NCBI GenBank assembly: GCA_027031875.1
Contig: JALVPH010000001.1
Location: 1 to 7,770 of the forward strand
Source of the DNA: Candidatus Parcubacteria bacterium
GTDB lineage: Bacteria > Patescibacteriota > Minisyncoccia > Phycocordibacterales > UBA1006
DNA: 7,770 nt
Direction of reading: 5' to 3'
The notes under the pieces: model-generated
Told to the model about the DNA's origin: nothing
Database searches by the model: none
What the model saw: only the letters and a program-made list of their open reading frames with translations
Shown: in pieces, positions 1-4,957 of the stretch
Layout: every line of letters begins with the position of its first letter
Position numbering within the stretch: the stretch's first letter is position 1
Made by a program: the position numbers and the translations under genes

Positions 1-869
1 CGATCGTCATAGAGACTGAAAAAGGCAATGAATGTCGCGATAACAAAGAACGGAAGTCCCACCACAAAAGTTTCTTGAGAAATACTCAACGGATGAATGA
101 GTGCAGGAAATCCTCCAATAAGGAGGAGGTTGAAAGTGTTTGAACCGAGCACGTTTCCAATTGCAATTCCGTGGCTCCCCCTCCGAATTGCGGATACCGA
201 AGTAATAATTTCTGGGAGTGAGGTTCCAAATGCGACGACAGTAATTGTGAGGAGTGAGGAGGATACCCCGAGGAGCTGTGAGAGAGTGAGCACACTCGTC
301 ACAAGATACTTTGCGGAAACGCTCAACACAATTGCACTCACCACAATGAGGAGGATGAGACGAAGGAATGATTCTTTCCTCGCGAGCTTCTCCTCACTCT
401 CCCTTAAGAAGGCAACTTTCTTTTGGAAGGTTTGATAGAGCATAAAAACAGAGAGGAAGAGGAGGAGAAAGAATCCTTCCGCGCGGGTAATGAGCTTATC
501 AATTGCAAAGTAACCAAAGAGCGCCATCGACATAAAGAAAAACGGGAGTTCCGTGCGAACGAGCGAAATTTTTGCGATAAGTCCTCGCGCAACAATTCCT
601 CCAATTCCAAGGATGAGGAGTGCATTTGCAATATTTGATCCCACAATGTTATCTACCACAAAGCTCGTCTCGCCTGCTCCGAGTGCAAAGAGAGAGGAGA
701 GAAGCTCCGGAAGTGATGTCCCAATCGCCACAATCGTCGCCCCTACAACAAGCGAGCTTATTCCTAAACGAATTCCAAGCTGTTCACTCTTCTCAGTAAA
801 GATGTCCGCGGACTTCACGAGGAAGGCGATGCTCACAACAAGAACAATAATCCAAATAAGTATTTGCAT
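1..869 (-). CDS. Sodium/calcium antiporter, CaCA family (YrbG-like), 3' end outside window
   Basis: This is an inner-membrane cation antiporter, most likely exchanging Na+ (or H+/K+) for Ca2+. I translated the minus strand from the ATG at 869; the frame stays open to the window edge, giving 289 residues, so only the C-terminal end is missing (the family usually runs to about 310-330). Both signature alpha repeats are present. Alpha-1 has GTSLPE at residues 50-55 followed by VGSNIAN near 77-83. Alpha-2 has GTSLPE at 215-220 followed by GNVLGSNTFN at 238-247. These repeats carry the acidic and Asn residues that bind cations and show the internal duplication typical of the family. Hydrophobic segments alternate with a charged cytoplasmic loop near residues 149-169. 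The start is supported by a promoter ending 9 nt upstream; there is no Shine-Dalgarno. Ion specificity cannot be read from the sequence. The family call is very secure. Confidence 0.93.
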   Translation of the reverse strand, partial: MQILIWIIVLVVSIAFLVKSADIFTEKSEQLGIRLGISSLVVGATIVAIGTSLPELLSSLFALGAGETSFVVDNIVGSNIANALLILGIGGIVARGLIAKISLVRTELPFFFMSMALFGYFAIDKLITRAEGFFLLLFLSVFMLYQTFQKKVAFLRESEEKLARKESFLRLILLIVVSAIVLSVSAKYLVTSVLTLSQLLGVSSSLLTITVVAFGTSLPEIITSVSAIRRGSHGIAIGNVLGSNTFNLLLIGGFPALIHPLSISQETFVVGLPFFVIATFIAFFSLYDD

Positions 870-878
870 AGTTGCGCT

Positions 879-907
879 AGTATAGAGGAGAAATGTGTAC
901 CTTTCAA
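879..907 (-). promoter_or_regulatory. Promoter of the antiporter gene
   Basis: On the minus strand, TTGAAA (907-902) and TATACT (884-879) are 17 nt apart. The -10 ends 9 nt before the ATG at 869, so the transcript should begin about 0-3 nt before the start codon. The element lies back to back with the divergent lipoprotein promoter. Confidence 0.7.
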
Positions 908-910
908 GAC

Positions 911-938
911 TTGACAAAAAAAATGGTATTGCTATTGT
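911..938 (+). promoter_or_regulatory. Promoter of the lipoprotein gene
   Basis: A perfect -35 TTGACA (911-916) and a -10 TATTGT (933-938) are separated by 16 nt, with TG at 930-931 forming an extended -10. Transcription should start near 945, leaving an A/T-rich leader of about 19 nt with no Shine-Dalgarno before the ATG at 964. This differs from the near-leaderless arrangement at five other starts in the window. Confidence 0.75.
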
Positions 939-963
939 TAAGTAAACTTTAAAATTAAATAAT

Positions 964-1593
964 ATGAAAAAAATAATTTTTTTGCTCGTTACGCTCCTAA
1001 TGGGGTGTGCGAGCCAACCCGTTGAGCCAAAAAAACCGGCTCCGGTTAAAAAATACTACGAGATCCCCGCAACACTGCGCGGGATATTGTATGGGGCTGG
1101 TCCTGTATCAGGCCCCATAACGGAACAGGAGCTCGAAGGAGCAACTGTTTCGTTTACGGGGGAGTTCGTTATTACTCCCCAAGGGCGGGTGGAAACCGTT
1201 TCTACCCACGACGAGAACGGCGCTATCGTGCGTCAAGTCGTCGTGGAAGGCGGAAACGCCATCCGCGTGCCTCGAGGGAAAGGCGGAGTTATTCACTCCG
1301 TTGAGTACCAAGGAGGCAGGCCCGCAAAAATCTGGGTAGAGATACCCGGTGAAAGCGGGCAGAGTGCGATTGTTCCCTTCGCACTCAATCGAGACGGCAG
1401 CTTTATGTTGCTGCTCGATAGGAACGGGTCCCAATTCATAAAGGGGCCCGCCGGGTACCAGTTTACGGACCCGGAGGGGAACAAGTTTTACCTGAAGGCA
1501 CCGACACCGGTGCGTTTAGGTAAAATTTTCTTCGACTTGTCGTTGTTAGATCAACGGCAAGTCGAAGAGGGAGGGGTAACCCTCCCGCAGTAG
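964..1593 (+). CDS. Predicted lipoprotein of unknown function, encoded by a stem-loop-rich mRNA
   Basis: A 209-residue protein that I do not recognise. It starts with a short positive segment (MKK), a hydrophobic stretch and the lipobox LLMGC, so Cys15 should be lipidated and the mature protein anchored on the outer face of the cytoplasmic membrane. A proline/lysine linker (residues 18-30) follows. The remainder is rich in Gly, Val and alternating polar/hydrophobic residues, which suggests a beta-rich extracytoplasmic domain; there is no further membrane segment. The gene has its own promoter at 911-938 and an intrinsic terminator at 1621-1643, so it is probably monocistronic. Its base composition is visibly richer in G+C than its neighbours, with many GGG, CCC and CGG runs. 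This seems to follow from the dense RNA stem-loops described separately, rather than necessarily from recent transfer. The signal peptide, stop and bounded transcript support real coding; the function is unknown. Confidence 0.85.
   Translation: MKKIIFLLVTLLMGCASQPVEPKKPAPVKKYYEIPATLRGILYGAGPVSGPITEQELEGATVSFTGEFVITPQGRVETVSTHDENGAIVRQVVVEGGNAIRVPRGKGGVIHSVEYQGGRPAKIWVEIPGESGQSAIVPFALNRDGSFMLLLDRNGSQFIKGPAGYQFTDPEGNKFYLKAPTPVRLGKIFFDLSLLDQRQVEEGGVTLPQ
984..1586 (+). other. Near-continuous array of RNA stem-loops inside the lipoprotein coding sequence
   Basis: Reading self-complementarity by eye, I find about 18 local hairpins almost end to end: 984-1014, 1034-1047, 1063-1085, 1090-1119, 1121-1152, 1159-1180, 1187-1207, 1206-1246, 1249-1260, 1284-1300, 1320-1360, 1362-1386, 1388-1419, 1425-1450, 1451-1474, 1486-1525, 1529-1568 and 1569-1586. 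Together they pair roughly 170 bp, over half of the bases. The strongest are 1529-1568 (17 bp, one G-U), 1486-1525 (8 bp, a 4x4 internal loop, then 6 bp) and 1388-1419 (10 bp with a bulge). Several adjoin with 0-1 nt between them (1450/1451, 1568/1569, 1119/1121, 1360/1362). GNRA-type tetraloops close 1249-1260 (GAAA) and 1569-1586 (GTAA). The imperfect pairs I accepted are G-U on the plus strand, as expected for structure in this transcript. No thermodynamic folding was run. Confidence 0.75.
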
Positions 1594-1620
1594 ATCGAAA
1601 AAAAAATAAAAAAATATTTT

Positions 1621-1643
1621 CCCGCCGAAAGGTGGGTTTTTTT
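1621..1643 (+). terminator. Intrinsic terminator of the lipoprotein gene
   Basis: The stem CCCGCC (1621-1626) pairs with GGTGGG (1631-1636) through one G-U, around a GAAA tetraloop, and is followed by seven T (1637-1643). It lies 27 nt after the stop codon, behind an A/T-rich run. Confidence 0.88.
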
Positions 1644-1681
1644 GAAAGGCGGGGCGTGCGAATGCACGCCCCGCCTTTCAA
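1642..1681. repeat. Perfect 18-bp GC-rich hairpin
   Basis: Arms 1642-1659 and 1664-1681 are perfectly complementary around a 4-nt loop (GAAT). The hairpin directly follows the T-tract of the lipoprotein terminator. It may be a second, backup terminator or a barrier to transcription from the opposite direction. It shares the AAAGGCGGG arm with the hairpin after tpiA. Confidence 0.8.
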
Positions 1682-1682
1682 T

Positions 1683-1781
1683 CCAGCCCTAGTTTTCAGC
1701 AAAAATTGAAAAGTTGCGCAAAGACAATGCTCTGTGTACATTCTTTTACAACATGATTTTATTCTAAAAAACTAGGGCTGG
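1683..1781. repeat. 99-bp element bounded by 14-bp inverted repeats
   Basis: CCAGCCCTAGTTTT (1683-1696) and its exact reverse complement (1768-1781) enclose 71 nt of A/T-rich sequence containing the palindrome TTGCGCAA (1714-1721). No ORF or known RNA is evident inside. It could be a MITE-like remnant or a long hairpin. It directly abuts the repeat starting at 1782. Confidence 0.55.
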
Positions 1782-1812
1782 TGTCATTCCTGGCTTGACC
1801 CGGAATCTAGAG
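1782..1812 (+). repeat. TGTCA...TCTAG palindromic repeat, copy A
   Basis: A 31-bp unit starting TGTCATTCC and ending GGAATCTAGAG. It matches copy C (2036-2066) at 28 of 31 positions. With the inverted copy B it encloses a 101-bp interval (1782-1882). Confidence 0.7.
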
Positions 1813-1854
1813 TAAAATCACGATGTTTATTTACTTACACAACGTGGTGCCCTA

Positions 1855-1882
1855 CTGGATTCCCGCCTTCGCGGGAATGACA
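1855..1882 (-). repeat. TGTCA...TCCAG palindromic repeat, copy B, with a dRS3-like core
   Basis: Read on the minus strand this is a 28-bp unit that begins TGTCATTCC and ends GGAATCCAG. Its core has the form ATTCCC-N8-GGGAAT, which matches the consensus I recall for the Neisseria dRS3 repeat. The inner stem is strong (ATTCCCGC/GCGGGAAT). Confidence 0.75.
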
Positions 1883-1900
1883 GAGTGGTGGGTTAGAGAT

Positions 1901-1931
1901 AACCCCTCACATAGTTTCTGTGTGAGGGGTT
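1901..1931. repeat. 11-bp hairpin in the convergent intergenic region
   Basis: AACCCCTCACA (1901-1911) pairs perfectly with 1921-1931 around a 9-nt loop. Its right arm begins the word TGTGAGGGGTTACTGG (1921-1936), which recurs with one change at 2871-2886. Confidence 0.65.
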
Positions 1932-1932
1932 A

Positions 1933-1977
1933 CTGGACCCCGCACCTGCCTGCCGGCAAACCAAGTGCGGGGTGACA
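1933..1977 (-). repeat. TGTCA...TCCAG palindromic repeat, copy D, expanded core
   Basis: This has the same terminal words as copies A-C (TGTCA and TCCAG on the minus strand), an 8-bp stem CCCCGCAC/GTGCGGGG (1938-1945, 1965-1972) and a longer core that includes the perfect palindrome TGCCGGCA (1951-1958). It overlaps the next hairpin by three bases. Confidence 0.65.
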
Positions 1978-2036
1978 AGAAAAATGCTCTGCATTTTTCT
2001 TGTAAAGCGGGGCGAGGACAGAGCCCTCGCCCCGCT
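1975..2036 (-). terminator. Tandem hairpins after rnhA, probable terminator
   Basis: Read from rnhA, the first hairpin is 2036-2006 (12-bp stem with arm AGCGGGGCGAGG and a 7-nt loop), followed by a short T run. The second is 2003-1975 (perfect 13-bp stem, 3-nt loop), whose distal arm carries TTTTT. The T-tracts are weak, so a pure repeat role remains possible. Confidence 0.55.
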
Positions 2037-2066
2037 GTCATTCCGGACTTGATCCGGAATCTAGAG
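2036..2066 (+). repeat. TGTCA...TCTAG palindromic repeat, copy C
   Basis: 31 bp, 28 of 31 identical to copy A. It contains the inner palindromic stem ATTCCGGA/TCCGGAAT and ends 10 nt beyond the rnhA stop codon, so it lies in the likely 3' end of the rnhA transcript. Confidence 0.75.
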
Positions 2067-2076
2067 AAATACCGCT

Positions 2077-2817
2077 CTAATTCTTATGTTTCTCTTCCAA
2101 CCACTCTTTCTCAAGTTCTCGCGCTTCTTCCTCAGAGAACACCTTACGATAACGCGCTTTCTTTCCTTTTACACGCGCTTCGCAAGAAGCCCAGTCCTTA
2201 TGTTGTTCCACAACACCATCTACAAGAGAGAGGTATGCATACGCTTTTCCTCTCTGTCTTCGCTTCCCCTCACCTAATTCTTTCCTCTCCTCAATATGAG
2301 GAATTTCTGCGATATTCTGAATTGAATAGTCTGAGAGCTTTCCACGGAAAAGCTGTGGGTTTTCTCCCTGTGCAAATTTCTGTGCAATCTCATCTGCTCG
2401 TTCATTTCCAGGAATTCCCACATGAGACGGGAGATGAATCCACTCTATCATCCCTTTCTTCATTTGAATAAATTGAGCAAGGAGTTCCCACTGACGACGA
2501 TTTTTTACCTCTGTCCCTGTTTTCGTTTTCCACCCATTCTTTTCCCAATTAAACATCCATTTTGTTACCCCGTTGATAAGGTATTGGGAATCGGTGTGTA
2601 TTGTTATAGAGTCAGCGGTATTGAGTGTATACGCGAGTGCCGCAACCGCAGCCTCAAGTTCCATCTCATTATTTGTCGTGTGTGGTTTTGAACCACCAAG
2701 TTCCACCACTTCCTCTGTAGAGGATGCGACAATTACTGCTCCCCACCCTCCGGGGCCAGGATTTCCAAGTGAAGATCCATCGGTGAAAATAATTATATTT
2801 TTCTGTGTTGGATTCAT
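2077..2817 (-). CDS. rnhA: Ribonuclease HI with a C-terminal viroplasmin-like domain
   Basis: This enzyme cleaves the RNA strand of RNA-DNA hybrids, for example R-loops, replication primers and misincorporated ribonucleotide stretches. The 246-residue product has a complete RNase HI domain at about 6-150. The catalytic carboxylates are D13 (FTDGSS), E53 (NNEMEL), D76 (TDSQY) and D142 (NERADE), with H132 (PSHVG) at the family's catalytic His position. After a charged linker, residues 190-240 resemble the viroplasmin / RNase H hybrid-binding fold: an aromatic-rich strand, then DWASCEARVKGKKA, then a strand and an acidic helix. In most described fusions that domain precedes the RNase H domain; here it follows it. 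A TATACT box ends 7 nt before the ATG. Tandem hairpins follow the gene. RNase H is certain; the tail assignment is fairly likely. Confidence 0.95.
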   Translation of the reverse strand: MNPTQKNIIIFTDGSSLGNPGPGGWGAVIVASSTEEVVELGGSKPHTTNNEMELEAAVAALAYTLNTADSITIHTDSQYLINGVTKWMFNWEKNGWKTKTGTEVKNRRQWELLAQFIQMKKGMIEWIHLPSHVGIPGNERADEIAQKFAQGENPQLFRGKLSDYSIQNIAEIPHIEERKELGEGKRRQRGKAYAYLSLVDGVVEQHKDWASCEARVKGKKARYRKVFSEEEARELEKEWLEEKHKN

Positions 2818-2824
2818 AACTATG

Positions 2825-2852
2825 AGTATATGGGTTTGTGGAAGATGGGCAA
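2825..2852 (-). promoter_or_regulatory. Promoter of rnhA, near-leaderless
   Basis: On the minus strand the -10 TATACT (2830-2825) ends 7 nt before the ATG at 2817. A weak -35, TTGCCC (2852-2847), lies 16 nt upstream of it. There is no Shine-Dalgarno. Confidence 0.55.
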
Positions 2853-2886
2853 TGAATTTTTATGTAGAGGTGTGAGAGGTTACTGG

Positions 2887-2988
2887 GGTGACACCACTTT
2901 TACCATTTAGTTCTGGTATGCAACTTAAAGTGAGTGCGCACTTACTTTCACTAATTATCTTACATAAAAGAGTAAAAGTGGTGTCACC
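2887..2988. repeat. 102-bp element bounded by 17-bp inverted repeats
   Basis: Arms 2887-2903 and 2972-2988 are perfect reverse complements (GGTGACACCACTTTTAC) enclosing 68 nt. Inside is a 22-bp near-palindrome centred on TGCGCA (2935-2940). No ORF is supported. Size and layout resemble the 99-bp element at 1683-1781, but arms and interior are not alike in sequence. Confidence 0.6.
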
Positions 2989-2989
2989 G

Positions 2990-3055
2990 ACAAAAAGGAC
3001 GCAATGCGTCCTTTTTGTAAGCGGGCGAGTGCGTAGATTACGCACTCGCCCGCTT
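2990..3055 (-). terminator. Tandem hairpins after recA, probable terminator
   Basis: Read from recA, the first hairpin is 3055-3019 (perfect 17-bp stem, 3-nt loop, 20 nt past the stop). The second is 3018-2990 (a perfect dyad with 14-nt arms), whose distal arm supplies TTTTT just before 2990. Together they should end the recA transcript. Confidence 0.7.
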
Positions 3056-3075
3056 TACTATTCACATCTCCGCCC

Positions 3076-4125
3076 CTAAATATCTTCTTTCAATGCTTTC
3101 TTAATATCCTTTTCAAGTTGTTTCATTACCGCCTTTTCCTCTGCAAGCTTCTTTCTTGCTGCATCATACCCACGACCAAGTTTTACCTCTTCACTTATTT
3201 TTGATCCCTCAGGTGGAATGTAGGTGTAGGAAGCTCCTGATTTTTTGATAAATCCATACTTCTCTCCAAGTGCGAGAAGTTCTCCCGTCTTTGAAATTCC
3301 CTCACCATAGATGATATCAAACTCTGTGGTACGAAATGGAGGAGCAACTTTGTTCTTCGCAATCTTCACCTTCGTTCGTGCTCCTACTACCTCTTCACCT
3401 TTCTTAATCTGCGCCTTCCTACGAATATCAATACGAACCGAAGAATAGAACTTCAATGCTTTTCCTCCTGGGGTTGTTTCTGGGGATCCAAACATCACAC
3501 CAATCTTCATACGAATCTGGTTAATGAAGATAACCGTCGTCTTTGACTTCGCAACAATCGCAGTGAGTTTCCTAAGTGCTTGTGACATAAGACGCGCCTG
3601 CTTCCCTACATGATGTGCACCCATATCTCCCTCAATCTCATCTTTTGGAGTAAGCGCTGCAACGGAATCCACAACCACCACATCAATGTTTCCAGATCGC
3701 ACGAGTGAGTCCACGATTTCAAGTGCTTGCTCACCTGTATCTGGTTGAGAGACGAGGAGACGATCTACTTTCACTCCAATGTTTTTTGCGTACACAGGAT
3801 CGAGTGCATGCTCCGCATCGATAAATGCACAGATTCCTCCTTTCTTCTGTGCTTCCGCAATGATGTGGAGAGTGAGTGTCGTCTTTCCAGATGATTCTGG
3901 TCCATAGATTTCAATAATTCTCCCACGTGGAATTCCTCCTACCCCAAGCGCTTCATCAAGACCAATTGATCCTGTAGGAACGATATCAACATCAACCTTT
4001 GGAGCATCTCCAAGCGAGATGATTGCCCCTTCCCCAAACTTTGTCTGGATAAGATCAATTGTCTCTTGTAATTGCTTTTCTAACTCTTCTTTTGGATTTT
4101 GTTTTGTATCACTCTTCTTTGCCAT
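3076..4125 (-). CDS. recA: Recombinase RecA
   Basis: An ATP-dependent DNA strand-exchange protein that forms filaments on single-stranded DNA for homologous recombination and repair. At 349 residues it is a normal length. The Walker A motif GPESSGKT is at residues 75-82, the catalytic Glu of IDAEH at 105, the Walker B strand VVVVDS at about 148-153, the [13 protein letters not shown] helix at 176-188, and loop L2 with its [19 protein letters not shown] signature at 213-231. The C-terminal domain ends in a Lys/Glu-rich helix. The start is set by the usual MAKK opening and an extended -10 ending 10 nt upstream. I see no LexA-type SOS operator in the 62-bp gap to the divergent gene at 4188. Tandem hairpins 20 nt past the stop end transcription. 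Confidence 0.98.
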   Translation of the reverse strand: MAKKSDTKQNPKEELEKQLQETIDLIQTKFGEGAIISLGDAPKVDVDIVPTGSIGLDEALGVGGIPRGRIIEIYGPESSGKTTLTLHIIAEAQKKGGICAFIDAEHALDPVYAKNIGVKVDRLLVSQPDTGEQALEIVDSLVRSGNIDVVVVDSVAALTPKDEIEGDMGAHHVGKQARLMSQALRKLTAIVAKSKTTVIFINQIRMKIGVMFGSPETTPGGKALKFYSSVRIDIRRKAQIKKGEEVVGARTKVKIAKNKVAPPFRTTEFDIIYGEGISKTGELLALGEKYGFIKKSGASYTYIPPEGSKISEEVKLGRGYDAARKKLAEEKAVMKQLEKDIKKALKEDI

Positions 4126-4135
4126 AAGTATGAGT

Positions 4136-4144
4136 AGTATACCA
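4136..4144 (-). promoter_or_regulatory. Extended -10 promoter of recA
   Basis: TGGTATACT on the minus strand (4144-4136) is an extended -10 (TGnTATACT) ending 10 nt before the ATG at 4125. No convincing -35 lies 16-18 nt upstream, as is common with extended -10 promoters. The predicted leader is only a few nucleotides. Confidence 0.65.
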
Positions 4145-4171
4145 TATCGTAAGGAAAATATACCTATAATT

Positions 4172-4180
4172 TGCTATACT
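4172..4180 (+). promoter_or_regulatory. Extended -10 promoter of the 4188 gene
   Basis: TGCTATACT (4172-4180) ends 7 nt before the ATG at 4188. A second -10-like TATAAT lies at 4165-4170. It is divergent from the recA promoter; the two TATACT boxes are 33 nt apart. Confidence 0.65.
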
Positions 4181-4187
4181 CGTTTAT

Positions 4188-4922
4188 ATGAAAATGAATT
4201 TTGAAAAAAGTGAGTACAACCCAAAACCGAATGCGCTTAAAAGAGAACATCTAAAGAAAGAATTCTCTCCAATTATTGTGAGTGTTGGGTCACTAGATCA
4301 ACACACTTCAAGTTATGAAATAATGTTCACGTTATTTCGACTTCTTAAATACGCTACTAACATCCAATACGGAGAAGGGGCGGAAAGTTTAGATAGAAAA
4401 GGCTTTAAACATGACGGAGAAAACACCTATATCATATCAACAATAGATGAGCAGGATAAAAAATCTGAAGGCTTTAAAACATGTACAGGGTGTATTGTTG
4501 TTGGAGTAGATAAAGATACCGGAAAAAATATCTCTTTCCTCTCACATCAAGATCCATTCCATTTTACTGAAAAAGGAAAATCAGCGTTTATGGAAGACTT
4601 CTCTGAATCTCTCTTAGAAATAAAAAATCGCTCAATTGAAGGGTCTATTGATGCAATTGTCGTTGGGGGAAATGCTTTAGATTTATCTTACAAAGGGAAA
4701 AACTATGAAGGTTATTACAAAGATTCAATAGAAATAATCTCTACCCTTGTTGAGAAAGAACTTGGATTTCTCCCAGTAGTAACCACAGAAGCAAAAAAGT
4801 ATCCTGGTTCTGATACAATCCTCTTCGACACTGAACATAGAAGAGCTTACCTTCTTAGAAAGACAAAAATGGAGGATGATGATAATACCCCATACCTATT
4901 TAAGAAAGGATCGAAAGAGTAA
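4188..4922 (+). CDS. Uncharacterised protein with a possible CheD-like cysteine-hydrolase fold
   Basis: A 244-residue soluble protein with no signal peptide or membrane segment, which I cannot name with certainty. The C-terminal two-thirds follows the order of CheD, the chemoreceptor glutamine deamidase: a Cys in a hydrophobic strand (TGCIVV, C102), then DKDTGK, then a His (SFLSH, H120) 18 residues later (CheD spacing is about 17). A helix follows, then DAIVVGGNALD (155-165) where CheD has its GGA motif, a helix with GFLPVVTTEA, and the closing strand-turn-strand TILFDTEHRRAYLLRK. Residues 1-90 have no such match. No chemotaxis genes are in the window, so a CheD substrate is not implied. The ATG at 4194 is an alternative start. 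The gene looks richer in A+T than its neighbours. It diverges from recA and precedes tpiA by 35 nt. The coding call is firm; the fold is inference. Confidence 0.85.
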   Translation: MKMNFEKSEYNPKPNALKREHLKKEFSPIIVSVGSLDQHTSSYEIMFTLFRLLKYATNIQYGEGAESLDRKGFKHDGENTYIISTIDEQDKKSEGFKTCTGCIVVGVDKDTGKNISFLSHQDPFHFTEKGKSAFMEDFSESLLEIKNRSIEGSIDAIVVGGNALDLSYKGKNYEGYYKDSIEIISTLVEKELGFLPVVTTEAKKYPGSDTILFDTEHRRAYLLRKTKMEDDDNTPYLFKKGSKE

Positions 4923-4938
4923 AAAAGATACTATTTTA

Positions 4939-4947
4939 TGCTATACT
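4939..4947 (+). promoter_or_regulatory. Extended -10 promoter of tpiA
   Basis: TGCTATACT (4939-4947) ends 10 nt before the tpiA ATG at 4958, within the 35-nt gap after the preceding stop. This gives tpiA its own near-leaderless start in addition to any read-through from the 4188 gene. Confidence 0.65.
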
Positions 4948-4957
4948 CACACATACT

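Larger units (their letters stand above)
1921..2036. repeat. Composite repeat module, copy 1 (downstream of rnhA)
   Basis: The order is: TGTGAGGGGTTACTGG, an inverted-repeat unit (copy D), a 29-nt A/T-rich hairpin bounded by ACAA/TTGT, and a hairpin with an AAGCGGG-type arm. The same order occurs at 2871-3055, downstream of recA. The two copies lie in direct orientation on either side of rnhA. Confidence 0.5.
2871..3055. repeat. Composite repeat module, copy 2 (downstream of recA)
   Basis: It starts with TGTGAGAGGTTACTGG (2871-2886; 15 of 16 matches to 1921-1936), continues with an inverted-repeat unit (2887-2988), a 29-nt hairpin bounded by ACAA/TTGT (2990-3018), and an AAGCGGG-arm hairpin (3019-3055). 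The order and orientation match copy 1; the inverted-repeat unit is larger. Confidence 0.5.

Noticed and set aside
97..885. Plus-strand open frames opposite the antiporter
   Set aside because: The minus strand encodes a clear antiporter with both alpha repeats; the plus frames are its shadows.
964..1681. Group II intron, retron or purely noncoding large structured RNA
   Set aside because: No reverse transcriptase or domain V-like hairpin is present, and the full-length frame with a lipobox, promoter, stop and terminator indicates a protein-coding mRNA. The structure is reported as a property of that mRNA.
1683..1781. Integron attC site or gene-cassette boundary near the lipoprotein gene
   Set aside because: The inverted arms lack the GTTRRRY/RYYYAAC core sites and there is no integrase gene in view.
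1782..2066. CRISPR array
   Set aside because: The repeats vary in orientation, length and spacing, with no uniform spacers and no cas genes.
1965..2471. Plus-strand open frame of 168 codons
   Set aside because: It lies over repeats and antisense to rnhA, whose catalytic motifs are intact; no promoter or protein features support it.
4126..4187. SOS (LexA) operator in the recA promoter region
   Set aside because: Neither CTGT-N8-ACAG nor a GAAC-N4-GTTC type site is present; only -10 elements are visible.
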